Below are positions 41,949 through 52,181 of a stretch of 64,000 nucleotides of DNA, piece by piece. Each line of letters starts with the position of its first letter. Positions within the stretch are counted from its first letter, which is position 1. Source of the stretch: Cutaneotrichosporon cavernicola (lineage: Eukaryota; Basidiomycota; Tremellomycetes; Trichosporonales; Trichosporonaceae); assembly GCF_030864355.1 (NCBI RefSeq), contig NC_083395.1, positions 3,224,001 to 3,288,000 of the forward strand, read 5' to 3'. The notes beneath the pieces were generated by a model. The model had not been told where the DNA came from, searched no databases, and saw nothing but the letters and a program-made list of their open reading frames with translations. The translations under genes and the position numbers were made by a program.

Positions 41949-44196
41949 CAAGCTTAGTTAATGTAGTAGTGGTGAGGATCCAATCTAGCACGTCAAGCCT
42001 AGGTATAAGTACTGGTACATTTTGTCAAAGATCGACGTCGATGAGGACAGTTGAGCCCACTTTCCGCTACGGAACTACCGTGATTAGAATGGTGAGCAAC
42101 CCGAGGCCGAGGGGGCGCCGTCAGATTTCGGTGCTCGGCGCGTCACATGCAATCCCCGGGCGTCTCGTTCATCCAACCAGGATGTTTGTATTAGGGGCGA
42201 TAAGCAGAAACCACCTGGAATACACGGCTCAGGCGGTTCTATCCGCGTCGCGTTCAGCATTGTCTCGGTAGGCACGACCACGTCATAGTCCTCGACCGCG
42301 TATCCTCGGCGTCCTTCAGATCGACGCCGAGATGCCGGTCCTGAGCGGAACTGGGGAGCCACGGGGTCGAGGGGGGACCAAGGGCCCATGGAACAAGCGT
42401 GGGAGTGAGGTGGGGGTGAGAATAGAAGGGCGGAATGACGAGAGGGCTGGGACTACGACGCCCAGATCAGTTCTTCTCTTCTGAATTCATTGTTCCGGTG
42501 CGGTATCTCCGTCAGCTGATCTTGACATCGAGGAGATGCCGCAGATACGGCAAAGATAGACTTGAACGCATGCAACAACCCGAAACTGTAGAGCTGTAAA
42601 TGGACCAACTGGTTTCGGGCAGCTTCGGAAGTTTGGTGGCTGGGACATACGATCTCATACGATCTCATGTTTAGTCAGCTATCAATCAGATGTGCCCCGT
42701 TTGGCGACAAGCCAGCGACTGACGGAGTTCCCACACACATCCAGCCATGCGAACAGCCGCCAACCATGGCGTTCATTGTTCTAACCCAGCTGATCCTCTG
42801 ATATTGACTGCAGAACTGCTCGACTCGGTTCTTACGACGCCACGCACAGAGTATGCCACGCACGCAGGGCACTCCATGCCCATCTCACACTCAGCTCCTG
42901 TGTTCCCGATCCGAACACGCTGGGCGCGCTGGGCCCGCTTCCAGTCTGTGCGGTAAGGGATGCAAGCTCCTGCGCCACGAGGCAGCTGCGCGAAGCCACG
43001 AGGTCGTGTGGCTCAAGGACATACGTTAGCATCCCCCTCACTTTCCATGCTCACGCCTCCTCTACCGAGCTGTTTACCATCTCTACCCTGGCCAGCACCT
43101 CCATGCGGAGGCTGTGTGATATCGGGCGCGAATAGGACGACTACTAACCCCAAGGGCGTTTTGTCAACCTGGGGCAAGACACGCGTCTGTGCTGATCTCC
43201 CAGCTGGCGCACGGCAACAAGTCGTACACTGTCTACGCTGACGGGCTATTCCTCCAAAGCAAATGAACACCGCAGGACTATGTACGTTTCCAATGCTTCT
43301 CGTGCACGCCAGAGAGATACTTTGACTGCGCCGTTGACCTCAAAGATCTGCGTTCCGAAAGACACGAGGACCTCATCCCCAAGTGGACAGATGCGCCGAT
43401 GCCGAGCAGAGTGGAGGGACGGTGCTTCTCGAGCCCGGGCCTCTCAATACTCGCGAGTCATCCGTTATCCGCCAGAGCAACTCGAGCACCCTGCAGTGCG
43501 GTTTGTGCGCGTCAATGCGGCGTATCCTCCAGCGAGGGGCGGCGGCGCACCGTTCTTGGACGCACTGCGGGTGCAAGCGACGGCAGTAGCGTCGTGTAGA
43601 CAGCTTGTAGCACCCATGCACCCAGAAAAACCGATGGTTCCGAAATCGGGTTTACCAGGAGTGTGGAAACAGGTTTGACGTCTGATCTCGATCTTGCCAG
43701 AGCCGTATTCGACCTCGCGACGAGAGCCATGTGCCAACATGTCCAGAATCTGCCAACATGTCCCAGATCTGCCAACATGTCGAGAATCTGCCAACAGGTC
43801 GGAGATTCGGAGGGCATGTTCGGGTTCGGCCAACTCCGCGTCATAGTAGCTGCAATCGGCGTCTATCGCCCAGGGAACATTGCATCATCCTCGTTTGCCA
43901 GATTGCCATCGTCAGCATGTGACTCGCAGTTGTTGCTGCCAGGTCCATATGGGGCGAGAAGCGCGCCCAGATGTCACCCAAGCATGCCAGATTACAAGTT
44001 GGTGGCTGTGGGAAGCGTGGAGCGGCTAGCAAAGATAGAACAAGGTGGGGGTTTGAAGTGGCACATGACCTCGATCTGTGCCTTGAAATACCACACCGCA
44101 ATGTGTTCAAACCCCAAGGCAGTACTATAAGCGCCCTCGACACTTGCCACCATCTCTTATCTCCCTCACGCGTACCACATCCCATCTCTCATCAGC
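41949..44196. other. 2.2 kb region without supported genes
   Basis: It holds the promoters of the P450nor gene and of the gene at 44197. Short frames on both strands lack families or splice support. A 19-bp tandem repeat lies at 43733-43808. Confidence 0.55.
43733..43808. repeat. 19-bp tandem repeat, four copies
   Basis: Units begin at 43733, 43752, 43771 and 43790 and share GCCAACATGTC followed by a variable AGA/CAGATCT end; the fourth is the most diverged. Non-coding on available evidence. Confidence 0.88.
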
Positions 44197-44715
44197 ATGG
44201 AGGTCCCACTGTATCACCACACTGTGCGGGTGTACTCGTCGCCGTCGACTGAATGTCTCCTCCAGCGCCCGGGTGGGCCACGGTTCGCCACGCAGGAGAC
44301 GGACCCATTCGGCGACCCGTATCTCGTTGGCGTACAGGTCGGTTTCCGGCGGCGGTCCCTCGGTACGCGCCCGGCGTGGGATGACAGCGAGGAGGCACCT
44401 GCTCCGACAGGCAGGCGGTGGAGTGTGGCGGCGCTCGAGGTTGGGCGTAAGGCGCGCAACAGCCTGCGACGAGCGAGCCATGGTTCCCCACTCTCTGGCT
44501 CGCCACTCGCCAGTGAACGCGAGCGCAGTCTGTCCTTGTCAACTCAAGCTCCGAGCGCGTCCGCGTCGCCAAAGTTTGCTTCAAGCCCTCTCCCCTGCCA
44601 ACCTGAGGTTGTGGAGGACATGGTCACGGCGCAGGCACAAGAACCCCTCAGCCGCAGGCGAGGGAGCCTGCACAAGTGGTTACGGCACGAGAAGCGCGAG
44701 ACCAAGCCGGCGTGA
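44197..44715 (+). CDS. uncharacterised small basic Ser-rich protein
   Basis: A single exon of 172 codons. It starts MEVPLYHHTVRVYSSPSTEC, contains Arg/Ser-rich stretches (GRKARNSLRRASHGSP, SERERSLSLSTQ) and ends PLSRRRGSLHKWLRHEKRE. The last part has an RRRGS kinase-like site and a basic amphipathic end. A TATA-like CTATAA lies 72 bases upstream and the leader is C/T-rich, which favours a real gene. No family recognised. Confidence 0.5.
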   Translation: MEVPLYHHTVRVYSSPSTECLLQRPGGPRFATQETDPFGDPYLVGVQVGFRRRSLGTRPAWDDSEEAPAPTGRRWSVAALEVGRKARNSLRRASHGSPLSGSPLASERERSLSLSTQAPSASASPKFASSPLPCQPEVVEDMVTAQAQEPLSRRRGSLHKWLRHEKRETKPA

Positions 44716-44884
44716 GTTGCGAGGGATAAGGGTTACTGACGACAGCGAGTGATAGCGCGAGAAAGTTAACGAGAACCAACACGATCACGTTGTATAGCGG
44801 TTGTATGGAATGTACTGATCCACCAAGCTCACAATGGAGCGGATGGCACCGGGGGATGTTGGGTGTCCCGGCTCCCGCTCAAGC

Positions 44885-45300
44885 TCAGAAGCACCACGTC
44901 TCTTCTTTCATCCCCATTTCCATTTCCGCATGGTTCCTGCGCTCCTTGATGAGCTCCTTGCAGAGTGACTTTGCCTTGTCGACCGTACGGCATACTGGTC
45001 TACGTCCTGGTCGTAGACCATGTTCGTGAGCTCAGCCGGCAGATGTGTTGAGAGCCGATGCCTGGCGCCAATCCTGCTGTGGCGGTACGGTCGCCGCCGA
45101 CGGTACTTGCACAGCAGGTCGACGAACTTGAAGACTCGGCGCGTTGGCTCTCGGTCCTGCACCTCCCGTCGCCAGACCCATGAAGGTGTATCCCGATTCT
45201 CAGCACCACTGTGCGTGTGCAGTTTGATTGCGATCCAGGCTGGGAGTTGACATATGCGGCTGGGCCACAACTGGCACGCCCACAAAACGCATGAGCTCAG
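44885..45300 (-). pseudogene. possible frameshifted gene, F-box-like family style
   Basis: One minus-strand frame reads LPAWIAIKLHTHSG, TPSWVWRREVQDREPTRRVF, FVDLLCKYRR, IGARHRLSTHLPAELTNMVY. About 60 bases further the coding look moves to another frame, TVDKAKSLCKELIKERRNHA and EMEMGMKEETWCF, ending at TGA 44885-44887. No intron with usual ends joins the two frames. It may be a gene with an unresolved intron, an assembly indel or a pseudogene of a lineage-specific family. The start is unknown. Confidence 0.35.
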
Positions 45301-45488
45301 GGCTGATGAGATGGCAAATGACAAATGACGGAATCGGCGCACAACGCGCTCGGCATCACGTGACCTTATATCCGTGCTATAGCCCGTTCCAGCCATGTAA
45401 CCGCTCTTATTCTATCCCGCACGAGCGTACAACGCTGCGGGCGGTTCCGCACGCAGCTGTAGATACGCCAAATCTGCAGTTGCAACAA

Positions 45489-45599
45489 GGGCGTGTAGCT
45501 CAGTTGGTAGAGCGTGTCATTAGCAACGCAGCGCGGCCGCATCTCGAGACCGCGTTCCAGATCTTGACAAGGTCTTTGGTTCGATTCCTAACTCGTCCA
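45489..45599 (+). tRNA. tRNA-Ala (anticodon AGC), with long intron
   Basis: Mature arms match the copies at 17659 and 35228 except CTCGTCC at the 3' acceptor strand, which is the form also seen in budding yeast tRNA-Ala. Anticodon loop TTAGCA, T loop TTCGATT, discriminator A, G3:U70 present. The intron is about 38 nt and GC-rich. Confidence 0.92.
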
Positions 45600-46486
45600 G
45601 TTCATTCTTTTTAACCGTGTACGCGTGCTTTCGAGGGCCCGGGTATTGTCTGGAGTCTATAAATGAGCCGACGAGTGTTATGTAGGTGGCGCGGAAATGC
45701 ATCGCACCTCGTTGCGGAACCGTTCAGCGTCGACTGCGTGCTGCGCAACCATCTCATCTCCTCCCCGCCGCGGCAGCTGTTGTCAGCCTGCCTCCTCAGG
45801 CAGGCTACACAGCCCTACGCTGTCCGCCCTGCTTCCGCCTCAACCACACTGTCCAGTACGCGAACGCGTGTGCTGCATTTACATACGGTCCTGTCGGCAC
45901 GTGTGACCAAGTCGTTGGAGACGCGACGCACGCACGCCGAGGAAGCTGGGTCGGTCGAGGACGGCATGTTACCTCCTCTTTACAGGTGGATCGTCGTCGC
46001 CGTATTAATAGTCAGCACTAAGGGTTCCGCAGATCATGAATCCAATTGTTCAGTACGAGAGGTCATGGAGGGAGCTGGGAGCGGGAGCGGGAGCGGGAGC
46101 GGAAGCGAGAAATGGTTGGTCTCGTTGTGAGAGCGCAGTTGTCCACGCGGTGCCTCTGAGCGGGGAACAGCCCGGAATGCTGGCATGTGGAACCAAACAT
46201 GCCCACGCGCCGACCGGTAAACGTGTCGGTGATTCGGACCTGAGGATTGCGCTAGGATTGAATGCTTTGACACATGTACGTTGTAGCCGCTCAGCACCAG
46301 GGCCTCACGCTAAATACTTCGGGGCATGGCCCGTACTAGCTTGTATGCCAGCGAACGCCACTTTGCCTGTAGAAGCAAGCACAGCCCCGATGTTTGTCTT
46401 GTCTCGCGATCTAAGCATCCATCACTAGCGCAACAACCTTTTGTTCACGCTAATGCCTTTTCATCGTTGTCATCCTCACCACTACC
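45600..46486. other. intergenic region with GGGAGC repeat
   Basis: No supported gene. A short GGGAGC/GGAAGC hexamer run lies at about 46078-46105. A plus-strand frame through it is repeat-driven. Confidence 0.5.
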
Positions 46487-47883
46487 ATGGCGACTCCGAC
46501 AGACCCACCTGCGGCGACCGTGGCGGTCGGGCCCCTCCGATCATGTCAGCCGGCTTCAATCGGTTGGATGTGGCCGGGTGTACTGCCTCCATTCACTGTG
46601 TGGGTTTGTAATGAGAAGGGACTGACGGAAGAGACGTATTCTCGGATCAGGGTGGAAGCAATGAGCTGCTCGCGAGCATCCCCGACGTGACGGCTACCAA
46701 TGTGGTGTGGCCACAGGTCGCGCTGGCAGGTGGATGGCACCTGACTGTTCGCGTGTCCGCCACTTCAGTGACGAACGCAACGCAGTCCATTGTAAGTGGG
46801 CTGCAGACCGTATTGCCCTGTCCGCCAGCAGAAGTCTGCTCCTGCATGGTTCGGCCAGTGCCAGGTGGAGGGACCTCGAGCTCTTCAAGCACGTCCAGCA
46901 CCTCGTCGACAAGTTCTTCTCCAACGAGCACACTTACCAGTACCACTCCCACCAGTAGTCTGCCAACTTCTACCTCGACATCCTCGCAGTCTTGGACATC
47001 TACGTTCTCCACTGAATCGCCGCCACCCGTAGGGCAGCCATCTGACTCGACCATGACTGTCACGCAGACGCCGTCGGGTGGCCTCCAGAGCCAAGGTCCC
47101 GCCGCGTCCATGTCATCAGACAACACTGGCCTTATCGTCGGAACAACAGTCGGCGGGATCGCATTCATCGGTATCGTCGCTACGCTCCTGTTCTTCGTAT
47201 TCCGATGGAACACGAAGCGAGACCGAAGGCGCAAGATCCAGGACGAGTTTGATCTCGGCGGCCAAGGAATGTACGACCCAGGATATCACCGAGATGCCAG
47301 CGGAGACATGGACGAGGTTGACCACTTCACGCCCTACCCGTTTATCGCGCCGATGAGTTACGGTACCAACGCCTGGGACGTGGACCACGGTTGGAACAAT
47401 GGACGCTTCGAGGATCCCCGTGCGACAGGAAACGCAGGCGTCCCTACGTTGCCTTCGAACGGGTCGTTCCCCTTGTTCCCCTCTCCGTCTTTGCCATATC
47501 CAGTCGCGTCGGAAATGTCTTCTCTGCCATATCCAGTCGCGTCGGAAATGTCGTCTCTGCCATATCCAGCGTCCACGACATTGCCGCCGACACGTGCTGC
47601 TACCCGCGACACATCCTTCCCGCCTCAGCCCGAGTCGATGCGCCGAACCGCGACCACAACAGCGCTTGCGGCGGCTGCGGGTCGCGAGAACAAGGCGGAG
47701 GCGGAGAGACGACGCACTCGCTCGTTTCACCAGGCTCGGCCCTCGGACTCGGTCCTGCGACCAGGGCCACCGGTGCAGGCAGAGGATGGCGGATTCGTGG
47801 CAGATGGCGGTGAGATACCGCCGGTATACCGGCACGAGTGGGAGGCGCAACGGCAGCGTCTGAACCATGGTGCGGTTTTATGA
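46487..47883 (+). CDS. single-pass membrane protein, mucin-like stalk
   Basis: The N-terminal segment MATPTDPPAATVAVGPLR-SCQPASIGWMWPG-PPFTV resembles the Cys-x-x-(V/I)-x-W...G..PP(F/Y) pattern common in fungal surface proteins. After a change of frame near 46640-46655 it continues GGSNELLASIPDVTATNVVW, ALAGGWHLTVRVSATS. A Ser/Thr-rich stalk of about 80 residues follows, then a transmembrane span (GLIVGTTVGGIAFIGIVATLLFFVF) with basic RWNTKRDRRRK. The tail contains two 11-residue repeats (LPYPVASEMSS) and near the end IPPVYRHEWEAQR. No obvious signal peptide is present, so an N-terminal exon could be missing. The frame change is either a short intron I could not place securely (candidate 46579-46634) or an indel. 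Confidence 0.65.
47491..47568 (+). repeat. 33-bp in-frame tandem repeat inside coding sequence
   Basis: Two copies (47491-47523, 47524-47556) and a 12-bp partial third, encoding LPYPVASEMSS twice then LPYP. Near-identical at the DNA level, so recent. Confidence 0.9.
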
Positions 47884-47897
47884 GTGTGCGGGTGGAC

Positions 47898-47949
47898 GGA
47901 CTGAGATCCAGGCGCTCTGGTGGGGACTGAGATCCAGGCGCTCTGGTGG
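47898..47949 (+). repeat. 26-bp perfect tandem duplication just after a stop codon
   Basis: Units 47898-47923 and 47924-47949 are identical and lie 15 bases downstream of the TGA of the mucin-like membrane protein gene. Confidence 0.9.
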
Positions 47950-48069
47950 TGACCGCACGCATCGGTGTTGGCTCTGGCAGTTTGGTTGTCCCGTCAAGTA
48001 CAGGAACTTTCGAAGCAGCCATGGATACATTAGTGTTATACGTGTTATAAGTACAATATGATGGTACAG

Positions 48070-50853
48070 CTAGGCCGTGGCGACTTCGACGATCTCGCGC
48101 GGCACGTTCACGGGACGGCGGCGCGGGGGTCGTGGCGGCGGCACTGCAGTGCCCATGCTGAACGTTGGTGTACGGGGAGTGACTGCACTGCGCGGCGGGG
48201 GCTGGAGGCTGTTACGCTGTGCGCGGCGGGCCTTTGGCGTGGTTGCCCTCGGCGTTGTGGGGTCCGAGCCTGGCACGCATGCGTTTGCCTTGCTGATGTT
48301 GACCGGGGCGAGGCGGGAGCGAGAGCGCGTATGCCCACGAGGCGGGAGTTTTGTGAGTGGCGCGCCACCGCGGGTCATGCTGATGACACTGGAACGGTCG
48401 CCAGCCTTGCCGTCGAGCGTGAGCTCGGTGATGTTCGGCAGCGTTGGCCAGTCGGCCGACGTGTCGGGTGTGAGGGGGGACGTGCTGTCCATGCTCGAGC
48501 TCGAGTACGTGCTCGCATGGCTCGCAACCGAGTTCTCCATGTCGCTACTCAGGCTGTCTTCCCGGCGGCGCGGGGTCGGCGTGTCGCGCTCGTCGTCGGC
48601 GTCGGCGTCGGAGCCAAGCTCTTGCACCCTCACCGGAGGCGGGGCGTACGATGCAGAAGGGATGTACATTTCGCCATGTACGTAGCCGTCGCGTTCCTCG
48701 GTCTCGGCGACCTCGTGCGGTGTCGGCGGAAGGAGGAGCGACACCTGGCTCTTGAGCCCTGTCAGCTGGGCTTGCAGTGCAGCGCTGGAGCGTTTCAGCT
48801 GGTCAATCTCAGCCACGAGAGCTGGCATGGCCAGGTCGAGGCAGCTGCCGTTGTGACTCGACCACCCGATCGACATGTCGTCGCGAATGGCCAGCGACGA
48901 AATGCTGTACATGCTAGTCGCAACGGACGAGCGGAGGCGTGGGTTGGAGCGCGCCTGCCGCAACTCGGCCTCCAAGCGGCAGTTTGTCGCCTCGAGAACC
49001 GAGTTGCGGGTTTGGAGACCGGCAATCTCACGCGTGGGTGAACGATTCCGAGGACCAGGTATGATTGTGCCGAGGCCGAGACCAAAGTCGCCAGACGTGG
49101 AAGGCGAGAGGATCCCGTTGTCGTTCACTGGCGGAGTGAGCGGAGTGTCGCACACGCTCGAGACAGGCGAGAGTAGCGCCGTTGGACAGTGCGAGAGCGA
49201 AGAGGTGGACCGCATGCTCTCGTCGTCGCCCTTGCAGTGGGCATTGTGAGGGTTCTTGTTGTCCTCGAGGGCCTCAACACCCTCACCCTCTGAGCCGGCC
49301 GACAAGTCGGGTGTGCCACCTGGACTGTGGCGCCAGGGAATGGAGCCGCGCTCAACCCGCCCTGGTAGACCTGAAATGCGGTGGCTTGCCGACGAGCCCC
49401 AGCTGGCAGTGGAGAGGAGCGAGTCCGGCCGGGGCGACCCCGTAACAGGGAGGCGCCCGCGTGACGATGAGGGTGTACCCGGGCTCGATGTCCGTGGGGA
49501 AGAGGCGTTGGTCCGTAAGCCTGTGGGGTCCACCATCCGAGGAGGAGGTCGGAGCGACGGAAACGACTGCGGTGGTGGCGGAGGAGGAAGGTGCTTGGCC
49601 GCCATGGCGCTGGACCGGCGTGGAGGTGGCACCGGAAGCATGGAGTGGATGCGCTGGGGAACGGGGATCTTGGACTGGCGCGACTCGGGCAGCATCGACA
49701 TGACGGCGCGTGGGGAACGCTCATGCTGCTCACGCTCGGGTTCTGCGTTGAGCGGGGGCATGCGGTCATCGGTACTCCGGCCCTCTAGCGCGGCAAGAGC
49801 GGCAGGAATCCCAGGGACCGGCGGGATCTGGCCATTGGGCTGTGATGTCGAACCGGAGAACGCAGCCGCAACCTCGGCATCGAGGAGGAAGTCGGCCTCG
49901 CTCGCACGTTTCGACCCCTTGCTCTGGCGCTTGAGCGGCTTGATTGTCGCCGTGCTCTGACGGTTACTTGCTAGTGGACTATGGCCGTGAGAGTTTTGCG
50001 AGGTTGGTGGACTGGTACTAGAGAGCGCGTTGTGTAAAGTTGGCGCAAGAATTGTGTGGCTCGTGTGACTCGTGTGTGTCGAGCTCGAGATGACCGTGTG
50101 TGTGGTTTGGGTGCTGAGGCGAATGCGCTGGCGTGACTCGCGCTTGACAAGGCTCTTGGCGTCTGGTGGCGTGAGTGCGACACCGATCTCACCAGGCGGG
50201 GGTGGCAGCAGCGGCGGCGGCGGCTGGAAGTAGTCGTTGTAGCGCGTGGGAGGAACATCGCCGATTCCCGGAATGGGGCTAGAGATGTTCATTGGTGGCG
50301 CTGGCGACGGAGGGTAGTGCGCGTACGAAGGGTGCGCGGAGAGATGGAGGGTTGAGCGAGACGCGCCAAAGCTCGACGTGCTATCCACCGCCCCTCCCTG
50401 GTTGTAGAAACGGCGTGGTCCAGGAATGAAGTTTGGCAGCGTCACTGAACTTGGGTACGCTTGACGTGGGAAAGTCGAGCAGATGCCTGCCTGCGAGCCC
50501 ACTTGCGAGACGGGTCGAGTTGAGGCAGGGCCCATCGGCGAGGTGGGGGAATTGAGCATCGAGTCACGCCCGCGAGCGTACGGCGTGTGTGCGAGCGGCA
50601 AGGGGGGGACTGGCCCAGCGTTGTTGTCCTTTCTCCATGGCCGGAGAATGTTGACAAAGCTCTTGCGCTTTGCTGTTGTCAGCTCGGTTGGTGATACAAA
50701 CTCACGTAGTTCCTTCTCTTTGTCAATCACTGGGGGTTTCAAGCTGGGCATCGACACTTTGCGGCCGCGAGATTTCTTGAAGCTGCAGTCGGCCTTGGTG
50801 TCGCCATTGACCTCGTCATGAACGAACACACTGCGTCGTTGCAGCAGTCCCAT
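48070..50853 (-). CDS. large disordered protein with coiled coils, uncharacterised
   Basis: The start at 50853 (MGLLQRRSVFVHDEVNGDTK) is chosen over an upstream in-frame ATG whose extension looks like leader sequence. A 33-nt intron (50673-50705) lies near residue 48; splicing joins KEKELP to KRKSFVNILRPWRK. The rest is Pro/Ser-rich with poly-proline runs (PPPPLLPPPPGE, HLPPPPPPQSF). A predicted coiled coil comes next (REIAGLQTRNSVLEATNCRL, then VAEIDQLKRSSAALQAQLTG). The basic C-terminus has TP-rich sites (DPTTPRATTPKARRAQ, TPRTPTF) and ends NVPREIVEVATA. Many SP/TP sites suggest cell-cycle kinase substrates. No domain family identified. About 917 residues after splicing. Confidence 0.75.
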   Translation of the reverse strand: MGLLQRRSVFVHDEVNGDTKADCSFKKSRGRKVSMPSLKPPVIDKEKELREFVSPTELTTAKRKSFVNILRPWRKDNNAGPVPPLPLAHTPYARGRDSMLNSPTSPMGPASTRPVSQVGSQAGICSTFPRQAYPSSVTLPNFIPGPRRFYNQGGAVDSTSSFGASRSTLHLSAHPSYAHYPPSPAPPMNISSPIPGIGDVPPTRYNDYFQPPPPLLPPPPGEIGVALTPPDAKSLVKRESRQRIRLSTQTTHTVISSSTHTSHTSHTILAPTLHNALSSTSPPTSQNSHGHSPLASNRQSTATIKPLKRQSKGSKRASEADFLLDAEVAAAFSGSTSQPNGQIPPVPGIPAALAALEGRSTDDRMPPLNAEPEREQHERSPRAVMSMLPESRQSKIPVPQRIHSMLPVPPPRRSSAMAAKHLPPPPPPQSFPSLRPPPRMVDPTGLRTNASSPRTSSPGTPSSSRGRLPVTGSPRPDSLLSTASWGSSASHRISGLPGRVERGSIPWRHSPGGTPDLSAGSEGEGVEALEDNKNPHNAHCKGDDESMRSTSSLSHCPTALLSPVSSVCDTPLTPPVNDNGILSPSTSGDFGLGLGTIIPGPRNRSPTREIAGLQTRNSVLEATNCRLEAELRQARSNPRLRSSVATSMYSISSLAIRDDMSIGWSSHNGSCLDLAMPALVAEIDQLKRSSAALQAQLTGLKSQVSLLLPPTPHEVAETEERDGYVHGEMYIPSASYAPPPVRVQELGSDADADDERDTPTPRRREDSLSSDMENSVASHASTYSSSSMDSTSPLTPDTSADWPTLPNITELTLDGKAGDRSSVISMTRGGAPLTKLPPRGHTRSRSRLAPVNISKANACVPGSDPTTPRATTPKARRAQRNSLQPPPRSAVTPRTPTFSMGTAVPPPRPPRRRPVNVPREIVEVATA

Positions 50854-52181
50854 GGTGGTTGGTAGTGTGATGGTGTTGTGATGGGGGCGCGGGCAACTTG
50901 ATGGCAGCCATATGTAGCCCAGCGCACCGGGTGTCGATTGCGGGCTTCCGGCATGCTCTTGACGACGAGACAAACATGATGAATTTGTCTTGGATGGTGT
51001 GGTGAGTGAGAAAGAAGGGACAAGGAGAAGGAAGTCGTTGGGTGCTAAGAATGGCAAGGCGGCAGTAGGCCAGAGGGATCCCTCGATTCATGAAACTAAC
51101 TTGGCTTCCCGGCACTGACTTTGGTTTCAGACCAAGCCTGGCTTACAACTCCCGCGCCTCGGGCCAGATGCCAACCCGACCACGGCTTCTCGTAAACTCT
51201 GGGCTTGATGACTGCTTCCAGTTCCGTTCCCTGCTCAGCAAACTGGGCCCAGCTGCTTTCTCGGGCGACTGAAACCATGCCGGCAGCCACTTCCCGCCCG
51301 TCTGCCCTGACCCGCTTTGGTACGCAAATTCCCCGATCTGTTTGAGTGCCAAGTCGCTCCGCCTGTCATTACAACTACCATCCGCACCCCATCCGCGCCG
51401 TGTTCCAGACACCTCGCTCCAGGCCATAGCCTGTATCTGTAACTGCACCCAGACCAAGCTGCTTGCCCAATCGCCTCCGCTCTGCCAGAGCTTCCACTTC
51501 TGCCGCCGGCTCCCAAACTCTACAGTAGCTTCTGGTTTGCGTCCGGTTGTGTTGTTGTGAGGGAAAAGAGGCACGGCGCAGTATAAGCAAGATGGCCTTG
51601 ATACAAAAGTTGTCGACGACGAGAAAGAGACTCGAATCTTATCGGCACATGTCACGCTTGCCCCAGGCGACCGAATGGATCGCGTCGAACGCGTCCTGTC
51701 GCGCGCGTCTGACTCTTACGTTGGCTCTTACGTTCCGGTTGCGGGTCGCGAATATCAACCTAGGTCTCGATCCATCCCTGTCAGTCTTCTCGTACATGCG
51801 TTTCAGTGGGTTAGCATTAGTGCAACAGTGGGTTAGGATTAGTGCAAACACCGTCGCAGATTCTTTCCAACCTGTCCTCGCTAACCTTGTTTTGGGTCAG
51901 GATGTAATGGATGGGTATCCCTCAGGCAGCTTGGTTTGCAGCAGGGCCCTGCGCCACATTATGAAAGCGCAGTTCAAGGGGTCGACACGAGTCGGCACAG
52001 TGCTTTCACAACCGCTCACATCTTTTTGTAGTTGACTCGATTGCATGACCATGTGTCTGAGATAAGCAACGCCACGTTCCTGTTGGGATGTACGTACGCT
52101 TGTCACATGCGAGGCTTGTATGCTTGAATCTACATGAACTGCATATCGTTACGTGTACATGGTTACGAATCTACTTCCTGC
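50854..52181. other. 1.3 kb region without supported genes
   Basis: It contains the promoter of the coiled-coil protein gene. The frames at 51143-51655 (minus) and 51547-52035 (plus) show no family features. A 22-bp tandem repeat occurs at 51804-51847. Confidence 0.5.
51804..51847 (+). repeat. 22-bp tandem duplication
   Basis: Units 51804-51825 and 51826-51847 differ at one base (AGCATTAG versus AGGATTAG). Confidence 0.88.

Noticed and set aside
43373..43844. Minus-strand frames through the 19-bp repeat encoding repeated LADLGHVG-like peptides
   Set aside because: The peptide repeats come from the DNA minisatellite; flanking sequence is not coding-like.
51804..51847. Telomere-like TTAGGATTAG sequence
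   Set aside because: It occurs only once within a two-copy 22-bp duplication and is not a G-rich telomeric array.
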